Source: Bacillota bacterium (GTDB taxonomy: Bacteria; Bacillota; Clostridia; Tissierellales; Gottschalkiaceae). Taken from it: a stretch of 50,034 nucleotides of DNA. Of this stretch, positions 16,468-25,192 are shown piece by piece. Position 1 is the stretch's first letter. Every line of letters begins with the position of its first letter. The position numbers and the translations under genes were made by a program. Where the stretch lies: assembly GCA_023420895.1 (NCBI GenBank), contig JAEZUY010000004.1, positions 1 to 50,034 on the forward strand. The letters are read 5' to 3'. The notes below the pieces were generated by a model. That model was not told the DNA's origin. It saw only the letters and a list, made by a program, of their open reading frames with translations, and searched no databases.

Positions 16468-17682
16468 TTGAGCGATAAAATAAAAATGACGACTCCGCTA
16501 GTTGAAATGGACGGAGACGAAATGACTAGAATAATCTGGTCTATGATAAAAGATAAACTTATAAAGCCTTTTGTGGATCTTAAAACTGAATATTACGACC
16601 TTGGTCTTGAAAAGAGAAACGAGACTGATGACAAAATAACAGTTGAAGCCGCAGAAGCTATAAAAAAATACGGTGTAGGAGTTAAATGCGCAACTATAAC
16701 TCCGAATGCTGCCAGAATGGACGAATACGACCTTAAAGAGATGTGGAAGAGTCCTAACGGAACTATAAGAGCTATACTTGACGGAACGGTGTTCAGAGCT
16801 CCTATAACTATAGACAGCATAAAACCTTTCGTTAAACCTTGGAAAAAACCTATAACTGTTGCAAGACACGCTTATGGAGATATCTATAAGGATGTTGAGC
16901 ACAGAGTGGAAGGACCGGGAAAAGTGGAACTTCTCATAACAGATGAGGAAGGAAACGAAACTAAGAAACTTATACATGAATTCGACGGACCTGGAGTGGT
17001 TCTCGGAATGCACAATCTGGACAAGTCGATAAAAAGCTTTGCAAGAGCATGTTTCAACTATGCTCTAGATCTTGAACAGGATCTCTGGTTTGCAGCGAAA
17101 GACACTATATCTAAGACTTATGACCACAGATTCAAAGATATATTTGAAGAAATCTATGAAGAAGAGTACAAAGCTAAATTTGAAGAAGCTGGAATAACTT
17201 ATTTCTATACGCTTATAGACGATGCGATAGCGAGAGTTGTAAAATCTGAAGGCGGAATGATCTGGGCATGCAAAAACTATGACGGAGACGTTATGTCGGA
17301 TCTTGTTGCGACAGCTTTCGGAAGTCTTGCAATGATGACATCAGTTCTAGTATCTCCTGAAGGAAACTACGAGTATGAAGCTGCTCACGGAACAGTTCAG
17401 AGACACTATTACAGACATCAGAAAGGCGAAGAGACATCAACTAACTCTATGGCGACTATATTTGCATGGTCAGGAGCTCTTAGAAAGAGAGGAGAGCTTG
17501 ACGGCATAGAAGAACTTGTTAAATTTGCTGACAGCCTGGAAAAAGCTTCTATACAGACTCTTGAAGAGGGAGTTATGACTAAAGACCTTATAGCTCTTTC
17601 AGAAGTTGAAGATAAGAGAGCAGTTAATACTGAAGGATTCCTTGATGAAGTAAAACTGAGACTCGATGCTTTAATGAAATAA
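16468..17682 (+). CDS. icd: NADP-dependent isocitrate dehydrogenase (eukaryote-like type)
   Basis: A 404-residue enzyme converting isocitrate and NADP+ to 2-oxoglutarate, CO2 and NADPH. It belongs to the dimeric IDH1/IDH2-like clade rather than the E. coli clade: PLVEMDGDEMTRIIW at the N-terminus, CATITPNAARMDEYDLKEMWKSPNGTIR with the substrate-binding serine loop, YDGDVMSDL metal-binding aspartates, and AAHGTVQRHYY for NADP. The start is a TTG at 16468, preceded by AAAGGGG, because no in-frame ATG reaches the conserved N-terminus. In an anaerobe it probably supplies 2-oxoglutarate and NADPH for glutamate synthesis, or runs in reverse. It is monocistronic. Confidence 0.96.
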   Translation: MSDKIKMTTPLVEMDGDEMTRIIWSMIKDKLIKPFVDLKTEYYDLGLEKRNETDDKITVEAAEAIKKYGVGVKCATITPNAARMDEYDLKEMWKSPNGTIRAILDGTVFRAPITIDSIKPFVKPWKKPITVARHAYGDIYKDVEHRVEGPGKVELLITDEEGNETKKLIHEFDGPGVVLGMHNLDKSIKSFARACFNYALDLEQDLWFAAKDTISKTYDHRFKDIFEEIYEEEYKAKFEEAGITYFYTLIDDAIARVVKSEGGMIWACKNYDGDVMSDLVATAFGSLAMMTSVLVSPEGNYEYEAAHGTVQRHYYRHQKGEETSTNSMATIFAWSGALRKRGELDGIEELVKFADSLEKASIQTLEEGVMTKDLIALSEVEDKRAVNTEGFLDEVKLRLDALMK

Positions 17683-17698
17683 TTGAAATGAATATAAA

Positions 17699-17732
17699 AA
17701 AACCTCTGAGAATTATCTCAGAGGTTTTCTTT
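17699..17732. terminator. Bidirectional terminator between icd and the glucosaminidase gene
   Basis: A perfect 12-bp inverted repeat (17699-17710 with 17717-17728) flanked by an A run and a T run. It serves convergent genes. Confidence 0.92.
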
Positions 17733-17763
17733 TTATATTAATATTTATAACTGCTGTTCTATA

Positions 17764-19020
17764 TTACTGATATACTGGAACATCAAAACTTAGAACGTGG
17801 TTTGGACATTGGTCATATATAGCTTTTATATTTCCAACTTGTGCATGTGCCCATCTTACGTCTGTAGCATACTGATGCCATATTTGATTTATATCAGGAT
17901 TCCATCTCATTTTATATATAGTGTTCTGTCTGTTTCCAGCTCTGTTTATATATTTTTCACTTACGAATTTAGCTCCTCCTACTACAGCATCGTATGGAGT
18001 GAACCATCCGTTTTCATAAGCTGTTCTAGCTCCTCCTCCTATAGGGTCAGAGTCTATTGCGCCTATACCGAACATGTTGTAAACAGTTCTTCCATTGTAC
18101 TGAACTCCAGTTGAAAGTCTTGAAGTACCGTATCCTGTTTCAAGGAAAGCGTGAGCTACAAGATAAGCTTCGTTAACTCCGTAAGTGTTTCCGCCTTGAA
18201 CGAATGCATCGCCAAGTCCGCTAAGTATTCCTTTTCCGTAAAGAACGTTGTTAAGCTGATCAGCAGGGATTCCTGACGATTTAGAAAGGTCTAGGAACTG
18301 GAAGTACTGATCTGTTCCTGGAGCTATTCCAGATATGTCCATGTATTTTCTTATTTCATCAGCTGATGCGTTAACCCAGCCGCCGCCGTAGTTTATAGTA
18401 GTGAACTTAGAAGCCTGAGCCTGAACCATCTGGTCGAAAGTCATATTGTAGTTAGTATATACTGTTCCGCCAGGTTCAACCATAGCAACAGGTTCTTCTA
18501 TAAAAGTTTCTTCCATAACCGGCTCTTCAGCTAACGGCGCCTGATAATCAGGTGTTGTAACCATTGCAGTGAAGTTAGGTCCGTCCCAGTCAACATTAAG
18601 TCCTAACTCTTCGTTTACGAATCTTAGAGGAACCATTGTATTGTCGTTAACCATTAGAGGCACAACATTGTCTATAACAGGTTTTGCAACTCCGTTAACG
18701 TAAGCAGTTCCGTTTCCTATTTGAAGAACTATTGTCTTACCGTCTTTTTCTATAGTAACTTGAGAAGTTCCAGCATCCCAGCCTACAGTCGCTCCGATAG
18801 ATTCTGCAAGAACTCTTACAGGAACAAGTGTTCTCTGGCTCTTTATAACAGAAGGCTTGCTTTGGTCTATTGCAGCTCCGTTAAATGTTACATTAACAGG
18901 CTGAAGCTCTTCTTGAACTGGTACTCCTGTCTGATATTCTACTTTATATTGATCTGCCAGTGCAGCTGAACTTCCAAGAAGAAGTGTCGAAGCCAGCACG
19001 AATGAAACTAGTCTTTTCAT
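17764..19020 (-). CDS. Secreted N-acetylglucosaminidase with copper amine oxidase N-like domain
   Basis: A 418-residue exported cell-wall hydrolase. Signal peptide at 1-22 (cleavage after AALA). A copper-amine-oxidase N-terminal-like domain lies at about 40-155, with its two repeats recognisable at RTLVPVRVLAESIGATVGWD and NTMVPLRFVNEELGLNVDWD. This is a non-catalytic module common in clostridial surface proteins. An acidic linker (about 160-182, rich in EEPV) precedes a GH73-type glucosaminidase domain to the end, with VAHAFLETGYGTS carrying the probable catalytic Glu and YNMFGIGA downstream. It cleaves glycan strands during growth or separation. AAGGAGG stands before the ATG. A small hairpin (19051-19056 with 19069-19074) lies in its leader. 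Confidence 0.9.
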   Translation of the reverse strand: MKRLVSFVLASTLLLGSSAALADQYKVEYQTGVPVQEELQPVNVTFNGAAIDQSKPSVIKSQRTLVPVRVLAESIGATVGWDAGTSQVTIEKDGKTIVLQIGNGTAYVNGVAKPVIDNVVPLMVNDNTMVPLRFVNEELGLNVDWDGPNFTAMVTTPDYQAPLAEEPVMEETFIEEPVAMVEPGGTVYTNYNMTFDQMVQAQASKFTTINYGGGWVNASADEIRKYMDISGIAPGTDQYFQFLDLSKSSGIPADQLNNVLYGKGILSGLGDAFVQGGNTYGVNEAYLVAHAFLETGYGTSRLSTGVQYNGRTVYNMFGIGAIDSDPIGGGARTAYENGWFTPYDAVVGGAKFVSEKYINRAGNRQNTIYKMRWNPDINQIWHQYATDVRWAHAQVGNIKAIYDQCPNHVLSFDVPVYQ

Positions 19021-19429
19021 GATTTCTTAAATCCTCCTTAATTGTAAACAGCTTCTTGAATAATATCGAGAAGCCGTCTTTTCTTAGTTAGATTATTAAT
19101 TCTATATATTTTAACAATTCAAGTTTATATTCTTTTTCAAAAACTCTGAATTCATTCTATCATATCAGAAAACAAAAAGAAACCGAAAAATTAAAAAAAA
19201 GTAAAAATAGTTACAAAAATGTCATAATTAGAGTGAGGATATGTAAAGAAAGTAACACTGTATTACAGATATAGACTGAGTTTGATAATAGTTACAGAAC
19301 AAAGTTGAAAAAAACAGGAAAATTACAGTTTTTTTAACTTTTTTTCGAAAAAATCCCTTTTCAAGTCAAAACAGATAGAAACTGAACCTATATCTGATAT
19401 AATAATTGTAAGAGTATTTTATAGGCATC
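19021..19429. other. AT-rich intergenic region upstream of carA
   Basis: About 400 bp without a gene. It contains the glucosaminidase promoter side (minus strand). It also contains an imperfect 14-bp inverted repeat (19301-19315 with 19328-19341, one bulged G) followed by T residues, which looks like an intrinsic terminator although no plus-strand gene precedes it. Confidence 0.5.
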
Positions 19430-19459
19430 TTGACAATATCAATGTCTTAGTGATAAAAT
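19430..19459 (+). promoter_or_regulatory. carAB promoter
   Basis: Consensus -35 TTGACA (19430-19435) and -10 TAAAAT (19454-19459) with an 18-bp spacer, placing the transcript start about 20 nt before the PyrR leader. Confidence 0.75.
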
Positions 19460-19484
19460 TTGTTAGATATATAAATACATTATC

Positions 19485-19583
19485 TTTAATCTGGTCCAGC
19501 GAGGCTAGAAAGGTATTAATAATGGAATAATGACAATACGAAAATTTATGCCTTTCTGTGCCCATGCCCAGGAAGGCTTTTTT
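19485..19583 (+). promoter_or_regulatory. PyrR-type pyrimidine attenuator leader of carAB
   Basis: The conserved PyrR-binding loop (GGTCCAGCGAGGCTAGA, about 19493-19509) is followed by AGAAAGG. That can pair with CCTTTCT at 19551-19557 to form an antiterminator. The competing terminator is GCCTTTCTG (19550-19558) with CAGGAAGGC (19569-19577), then six T. With UMP/UTP bound, PyrR should stabilise the 5' loop, free the terminator and stop transcription before carA. Arrangement and conserved core match Bacillus pyr leaders. Confidence 0.92.
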
Positions 19584-19626
19584 AAAAAGCCTTAAGAATA
19601 AAATTTTACTGGCGGGGTGATTTTTA

Positions 19627-20682
19627 ATGAGTGGAACAATCTACTTAGAAGACGGAACAATTTACAAAGGCGAAGGATTCGGTGCAAAAGGCACTGTTGT
19701 AGGGGAACTGGATTTTAATACTACAATGATAGGATACCAGGAGATTCTAGAAGATTCTTCAAATGCAGGATTAGTTCTTAACATGACTTATCCTTGGATA
19801 GGAAACTACGGTGTTAAAGATGAAGGAAAAAAAGCTTATGCTAAAGGAATAATAGTGAAAACTGTTACAGAAGAGCCTTCAAACTATGACTGTAATAAGT
19901 CTTTAGTTGACTATATGAAAGAAAGAGGAATAGTTGGGGTTAAAAACGTAGACACTAGAGCGATTACTAGAAAGATAAGAAGAGACAATGTTATGAAATG
20001 TGTAATAACTAATGAAGATCTTTCTATAGAAGAGCTTAAAGAGAAAATAAAAGAAGAAGTAAATTTTGATTTAGTTGAAGAGTGCAGTGTTAAAGAAATA
20101 GAAAAAATAGACGGAGAAATGAATATAGGAATTCTCGATTTAGGAGAAAAAGACAAAGTTCTCAATGCACTTGAAGGAAAGGGACTTGGATTTACAGTAT
20201 TCCCTTATAATTCATCTAAAGAAGATATAGATAAAGAAAATGTTGATGCAGTGATAATAACTAACGGTCCAGGAGTAGCCGACGATATGGACGGAATAGC
20301 TGAAACAGTAAAAGAACTTGCAGAAAGCTATCCCGTTTTTGGAATATCTCTAGGTCATCAGCTTATAGCGAAAGCATTAGGAGCTAAAGTGAGAAAGATG
20401 ACTTACGGACACAGAGGAACTAATCACGGAGTTTACGACTATAATAAGAAAAGAGCATTTATAGTACCGCAGAATCATGGTTACGTAGTAGATGAGAACA
20501 GTTTAAGCGGTGTGGATGTTACAGTTACACATATTAATCTGAATGATTCTACTATAGAAGGAATGGAGCACAACAGTAAAAATATAGTATCTATTCAGTT
20601 CGATCTTGAGAAGAAATCGGATCTTGAAAATACATCATATATAATTGACAGCTTTATTGATTCAATCAAGGGGGTAAAGTAA
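19627..20682 (+). CDS. carA: Carbamoyl-phosphate synthase small subunit, glutaminase site degenerate
   Basis: A 351-residue partner of CarB. The N-terminal CPSase_sm domain (1-130) is normal. The class I amidotransferase domain (about 160-350) has lost its catalytic residues. The nucleophile elbow reads FGISLGHQL, with Ser241 (codon TCT) where GlCLGHQ has Cys. The catalytic His-Pro-Glu motif reads QFDLEK, with Asp326 for His, Leu327 for Pro and Glu328 kept. Surrounding motifs (YGHRGTNHGV, VPQNHGYVVD, THINLNDSTIEG) are well conserved, so the fold is retained. By analogy with ammonia-using mammalian CPS1, which also has Ser at this position, glutaminase activity should be absent and free ammonia used. 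It abuts carB with no gap, under the PyrR leader. Confidence 0.95.
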   Translation: MSGTIYLEDGTIYKGEGFGAKGTVVGELDFNTTMIGYQEILEDSSNAGLVLNMTYPWIGNYGVKDEGKKAYAKGIIVKTVTEEPSNYDCNKSLVDYMKERGIVGVKNVDTRAITRKIRRDNVMKCVITNEDLSIEELKEKIKEEVNFDLVEECSVKEIEKIDGEMNIGILDLGEKDKVLNALEGKGLGFTVFPYNSSKEDIDKENVDAVIITNGPGVADDMDGIAETVKELAESYPVFGISLGHQLIAKALGAKVRKMTYGHRGTNHGVYDYNKKRAFIVPQNHGYVVDENSLSGVDVTVTHINLNDSTIEGMEHNSKNIVSIQFDLEKKSDLENTSYIIDSFIDSIKGVK

Positions 20683-23600
20683 ATGCCGTTAAATAAATCT
20701 TTAAAAACAGTAATGATAATAGGATCAGGTCCTATAGTAATAGGACAGGCAGCAGAATTCGACTATTCAGGAACACAGGCCTGCAAGTCGATAAAAGAGG
20801 AAGGTATCAAAACAATTCTTATAAACAGCAACCCTGCAACTATAATGACTGATATGAACGTTGCAGACAAAGTTTATATAGAACCGATTACTATAGATAC
20901 AGTTGAAAAAATAATAGCAAAAGAAAGACCGGACGGTCTTCTAGCAGGATTTGGAGGACAGACTGCTCTTAACCTTGCAATGAATCTGAAAGAAGAGGGA
21001 ATTCTTGACAAGTATGGAGTTGAGCTTCTTGGAGTTAAGCCTGATACTATAAAAAAGGCAGAAGACAGAGAGGCTTTTAAAGACCTCATGCTTGAAATAA
21101 ACGAACCTATAGCAAAATCGATAATTTCTACTAAAATAGAAGAATGCAGAGAATTCGTTAAAGAAAACGGATACCCTGTAATAATAAGACCTGCCTACAC
21201 TCTTGGAGGAACAGGAGGAGGAACTGCGCATAATGATGAAGAACTTGAAGAAATATGCGCTTCAGGATTCCACAATTCTCCAATAGGACAGATACTGCTT
21301 GAGCAGTCTGTTGCAGGATGGAAAGAAATAGAATTCGAAGTTATGAGAGATGCGAACGGAAGTTCAATGGTTGTCTGCAGCATGGAGAATATAGACCCCG
21401 TTGGAGTTCACACAGGAGACAGTATAGTTGTAGCGCCTGCTCAAACTCTTGCGCCGCACGAGTACAATATGCTTAGAACTTCAGCTCTTAAGATACTTGA
21501 AAATCTTGAGCTTGAAGGGGGATGCAATGTTCAGTTTGCTCTTGACTACAAGACAGACAACTATATAGTAATAGAGGTTAATCCTAGAGTAAGCCGTTCA
21601 TCAGCGCTTGCTTCTAAAGCGGCAGGATATCCGATAGCAAAGATAGCATCAAAAATAGCGATAGGATACTCACTTGATGAGCTTAAAAATTACGTTACAA
21701 AGACTTCATCGGCTTATTTCGAGCCTTCAATAGACTATACAGTTATAAAATATCCTAAGTGGGCTTTCGATAAATTCTCAGGAGCTGCAAGAAAACTTGG
21801 AACTCAGATGAAAGCTACAGGAGAGGTAATGTCTATAGGAAGAACTTTCGAATCGGCAATGATGAAAGCACTTACATCTCTAGAGAGCAAGAATCAGGGA
21901 ATGAGAGTTGCGCATCTTGAGGGATTAACTAATGACGAGCTTATGGAAAAAATATCTAAATGCGATGATGAAAGAATGTTCGCAGTAGCTCAGGCTATAA
22001 GACAGGGAGTTTCTGTAGAAGATATACATGAGCTTACTAAAATGGACAGATTATTCCTTAACGGAATTAAAAATATAGTGGATATGGAAGAAAGATTAAA
22101 AGATGAAGAGCTTACTCCTGAACTTATGCTTGAAGCAAAACAGATGGGAATAGCTGATAAGGATATAGCCGTATTAAAAGGAATGGAAACTGAAAAAGTT
22201 ACTGAACTCAGAAAAGAATACGGATTCAAACCTGTTTATAAAATGGTTGACACTTGCGGAGCAGAATTTGACGCTCACACTCCTTACTACTATTCATCAT
22301 TCGAAGAGGAAGATGAAAATGAAGTTGATGAAAGCAAGGAAAGCATAATAGTTCTAGGGTCAGGACCTATAAGAATAGGTCAGGGTGTTGAGTTCGACTA
22401 CTGCTGTGTTCACGGTGTATGGGCAATAAAAGAGGCAGGATACGAATCTATAATCATAAACAACAACCCTGAAACTGTAAGTACCGACTTCGACACATCG
22501 GATAAACTTTATTTCGAATCTCTGTTCATAGAAGACGTTATGAACATAATAGAAAAAGAAAATCCGCTTGGAGTAGTAGTTCAGTTCGGAGGACAGACTT
22601 CGATAAATCTTGCAGAGAAACTCAGCAAGAGAGGAATAAGAATAATGGGAACTTCTTACGACTCAATAGACCTTGCAGAGGACAGAGAAAAATTCGGAAA
22701 GCTTCTGGCAGATCTTGAAATACCTTCACCGGCAGGAGGCGGAGTTACTAATCTTGAAGAAGCGCTTGAAACAGCTAACAAGCTTGGATACCCTGTAATA
22801 GTGAGACCTTCTTATGTTATAGGAGGAAGAGCAATGCAGGTGGTTTACGATGATGAAGTTCTTAAAACTTATATGACTGAAGCAGTTACAGCATCGAAAA
22901 CTCACCCGGTTCTTATAGACAAATACGTTAAAGGAACTGAGATAGAAGTAGATGCTATATGCGACGGAGAAGATCTTTTAATACCTGGAATAATGGAACA
23001 CGTTGAAAGAACAGGAGTTCACTCAGGAGACAGTATAACTGTCTATCCTACAATGACTCTTCCGCAGGAGATAAAAGACAAGCTTTACGACTATACTAAG
23101 AGAATAGCGATAGCTCTTAACACAAAAGGACTTATCAATATTCAGTATGTATATGACGGAAAAGAAGTTTATGTTATAGAAGTTAACCCGAGAGCATCGA
23201 GAACTGTGCCGATACTTTCTAAGATAACAGGAACACCTATGGTTAATATAGCAGTTCAGATAATGCTGGGCAAGAAACTTAAAGATATGGAATACGGAAC
23301 AGGACTTATACCGCCAAGAGGATTCTCGGCAGTTAAAATACCAGTATTCTCAACAGAGAAACTTGGAGATGTTGACGTATATCTCGGACCTGAAATGAAA
23401 TCTACAGGAGAAGTTTTAGGTATGGATAAAGATCTTGATAAAGCAGCATACAAAGCATTCAAGGCAACTAATACTCAGATGCCGCTTTCAGGATCGCTTT
23501 ACGTTTCACTTAAAGATGTAGATAAAGATGACACAACAGTCGCAACTGTAAAAGGATATGAAGACATGGGCTTCAAAATTTACGGTTCTAAAGGAACAAG

Positions 23601-23880
23601 CAAGTTCCTGAATGACAGCGGTGTTAAAGCAGAAGCTATAGAATTTGATGAAGTTGTGAAGAAAATAGCAGATGATGAGATAAAGGTCATAATAAACACG
23701 CCTACAAAAGGAAACGACAAGAGAAGAAAAGGATTCAAACTTAGAAGAAAAGGTTCAGAGCACAGAATTCCGGTATTCACTTGTATAGATACAGCAGAAC
23801 TTTTCCTTACTACGCTTAAAGTAAAAGCGAACGAAGAAGAAGTTGAATACAGAGAAATAAAATCTTATTTTGAAAAATAA
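20683..23880 (+). CDS. carB: Carbamoyl-phosphate synthase large subunit
   Basis: A 1065-residue synthetase that makes carbamoyl phosphate from bicarbonate, ammonia and two ATP for pyrimidines and arginine. Two homologous ATP-grasp halves are visible: the first (about 1-400) with GSGPIVIGQAAEFDYSG, PAYTLGGTGGG and EVNPRVSRSSALASKA; the second (about 550-930) with GSGPIRIGQGVEFDY, PSYVIGGRAMQ and EVNPRASRTVPILSK. The oligomerisation region lies between, and an MGS-like allosteric domain is at the C-terminus (about 935-1065). All catalytic blocks look intact, unlike CarA. It starts directly after the carA stop (SD AAGGGGG inside carA) and ends at a strong terminator. Nearby pyr genes are absent. 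Confidence 0.97.
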   Translation: MPLNKSLKTVMIIGSGPIVIGQAAEFDYSGTQACKSIKEEGIKTILINSNPATIMTDMNVADKVYIEPITIDTVEKIIAKERPDGLLAGFGGQTALNLAMNLKEEGILDKYGVELLGVKPDTIKKAEDREAFKDLMLEINEPIAKSIISTKIEECREFVKENGYPVIIRPAYTLGGTGGGTAHNDEELEEICASGFHNSPIGQILLEQSVAGWKEIEFEVMRDANGSSMVVCSMENIDPVGVHTGDSIVVAPAQTLAPHEYNMLRTSALKILENLELEGGCNVQFALDYKTDNYIVIEVNPRVSRSSALASKAAGYPIAKIASKIAIGYSLDELKNYVTKTSSAYFEPSIDYTVIKYPKWAFDKFSGAARKLGTQMKATGEVMSIGRTFESAMMKALTSLESKNQGMRVAHLEGLTNDELMEKISKCDDERMFAVAQAIRQGVSVEDIHELTKMDRLFLNGIKNIVDMEERLKDEELTPELMLEAKQMGIADKDIAVLKGMETEKVTELRKEYGFKPVYKMVDTCGAEFDAHTPYYYSSFEEEDENEVDESKESIIVLGSGPIRIGQGVEFDYCCVHGVWAIKEAGYESIIINNNPETVSTDFDTSDKLYFESLFIEDVMNIIEKENPLGVVVQFGGQTSINLAEKLSKRGIRIMGTSYDSIDLAEDREKFGKLLADLEIPSPAGGGVTNLEEALETANKLGYPVIVRPSYVIGGRAMQVVYDDEVLKTYMTEAVTASKTHPVLIDKYVKGTEIEVDAICDGEDLLIPGIMEHVERTGVHSGDSITVYPTMTLPQEIKDKLYDYTKRIAIALNTKGLINIQYVYDGKEVYVIEVNPRASRTVPILSKITGTPMVNIAVQIMLGKKLKDMEYGTGLIPPRGFSAVKIPVFSTEKLGDVDVYLGPEMKSTGEVLGMDKDLDKAAYKAFKATNTQMPLSGSLYVSLKDVDKDDTTVATVKGYEDMGFKIYGSKGTSKFLNDSGVKAEAIEFDEVVKKIADDEIKVIINTPTKGNDKRRKGFKLRRKGSEHRIPVFTCIDTAELFLTTLKVKANEEEVEYREIKSYFEK

Positions 23881-23907
23881 ATAATAAAAAATATTATTAA
23901 TATAGAG

Positions 23908-23939
23908 CCCTCCCGGCATTCACCGGGAGGGTTTTTTTT
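23908..23939 (+). terminator. Terminator of carAB
   Basis: A 9-bp perfect GC-rich stem (23908-23916 with 23923-23931), 6-nt loop, then eight T. Confidence 0.95.
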
Positions 23940-24019
23940 GTCTCTTGAAATATTTTTCTGATTATAAACCCAATCTTCGGGTAAAAAATCTATATAATCA
24001 GTAAAGGGCGGTGAAACGG

Positions 24020-24424
24020 ATGGAAGCCAGAAAAACGATAATAGGATCGAATATACTGACATTTATCGGAATGATAGTACTTCCTTTAATATATGAAGCG
24101 ATAGATATGTCCAGTATAAATGAACAGGCAGGAAGCTATCTCGGAATGCTTATAGTTTTAATACTTGGAATAATAGCCGGAGCTGTAGGAAACAATCTGG
24201 ACGGAATGGAAAACAGACAGAGGACTGTATCCGGACTTATATGGATAGGAATAGCTCTTATAATAATAGGTCTGAGTATAAGCAGAATTTTTTCTAGTAT
24301 GAATATTGGAATATTTGGAAGACTGTTTACAAATATTCTTTTCCAGATAATCATGGCAGGACCTTGGATAATCGCAGTATTCAAGAAGAGAATGATAAAT
24401 GTAATAAAATATGAAACTAAATAA
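24020..24424 (+). CDS. Small integral membrane protein, function unknown
   Basis: A 134-residue protein I do not recognise. It has four hydrophobic helices at about 10-26, 41-58, 72-88 and 104-122, with short polar loops and a basic C-terminal tail (FKKRMINVIKYETK). A GTG in the same frame at 24011 is possible, but the ATG at 24020 sits better behind the AAAGGGCGGTG stretch. It lies alone between carAB and the two-component genes, with terminators on both sides, so a role in sensing for that system is only a guess from position. Confidence 0.65.
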   Translation: MEARKTIIGSNILTFIGMIVLPLIYEAIDMSSINEQAGSYLGMLIVLILGIIAGAVGNNLDGMENRQRTVSGLIWIGIALIIIGLSISRIFSSMNIGIFGRLFTNILFQIIMAGPWIIAVFKKRMINVIKYETK

Positions 24425-24435
24425 GAAATAAATTG

Positions 24436-24467
24436 AAGTCTATACAGAAATGTATAGACTTTTTTTA
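24436..24467 (+). terminator. Terminator of the small membrane protein gene
   Basis: An 11-bp perfect stem (24436-24446 with 24451-24461), GAAA loop, T run to 24466. The putative promoter site of the response regulator begins right after it. Confidence 0.92.
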
Positions 24468-24495
24468 GTCTCATTTTAGAAAAAACTGATATTAT
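24467..24495 (+). promoter_or_regulatory. Putative response-regulator box and -10 upstream of the two-component operon
   Basis: AGTCTCATTTTAG (24467-24479) differs by one base from AGTTTCATTTTAG upstream of htrA (26464-26476). A TATTAT (24490-24495) follows about 10 bp later and could be the -10 box, with the shared motif covering the -35 position. Autoregulation by the encoded OmpR-type regulator is inferred. Confidence 0.45.
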
Positions 24496-24514
24496 TATAT
24501 CTAGAGGTGATAAC

Positions 24515-25192
24515 ATGAGAATACTTATTGCGGAAGACGAAAAAGAGCTTTCAAATGCGCTTGCGGCAATACTCAAGCACAGCAAGTACTCGGCGGACCA
24601 GGCTTTTGACGGAGAAGAAGCTCTTGATTATATAGATTCAGTGAATTATGATGCTGTTATACTCGACATAATGATGCCGAAGAAAGACGGGATAGAGGTC
24701 ATAAAAGCAATGAGAAAGAACGGGGATAATACTCCGGTTATAATGCTGACAGCGAAATCAGAAATAGACGACAGAGTTCTGGGGCTCGACAGCGGAGCGG
24801 ACGATTATCTGACTAAGCCTTTCGATATTAAAGAGCTTTTAGCAAGACTCAGAGCTGTGACTAGGAGAAAGGAGGGAAATGCAGATAATACTCTTACATT
24901 TGGAAATACATCTTTAAACAGAAAGAGTTTTGTTCTTAAGACGGAAGATAAAGAAGTCAGTTTAAACAATAAAGAGTTTCAGATCATGGAGATGATGATG
25001 GGAAATTCAAAAGTCATAATATCTCCGGAACGGCTTTTCGAAAATATCTGGGGACTTGATTCGGATACGGAAATAAATGCAGTCTGGGTATATATTTCAA
25101 ACCTGAGGAAGAAACTCAAGGAGATAAATTCTAATATAGAGATAAAGAGCATAAGAAATACAGGATATAAGCTGGAGGTAAAAAATGATTGA
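24515..25192 (+). CDS. OmpR family DNA-binding response regulator
   Basis: A 225-residue protein. The receiver domain (1-115) has acidic pocket AEDEKE, phospho-acceptor Asp51 in VILDIMMPKKDG, switch Thr in MLTAKSE and Lys in TKPFDIKELLARLRA. The C-terminal winged helix (about 125-222) ends with the usual VWVYISNLRKKL and SIRNTGYKLE. It overlaps the following histidine kinase gene by 8 bp, so they form a cognate pair. The order regulator, kinase, htrA suggests a secretion/envelope stress system comparable with CssRS of Bacillus (inference from gene order and shared promoter motifs). Confidence 0.95.
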   Translation: MRILIAEDEKELSNALAAILKHSKYSADQAFDGEEALDYIDSVNYDAVILDIMMPKKDGIEVIKAMRKNGDNTPVIMLTAKSEIDDRVLGLDSGADDYLTKPFDIKELLARLRAVTRRKEGNADNTLTFGNTSLNRKSFVLKTEDKEVSLNNKEFQIMEMMMGNSKVIISPERLFENIWGLDSDTEINAVWVYISNLRKKLKEINSNIEIKSIRNTGYKLEVKND

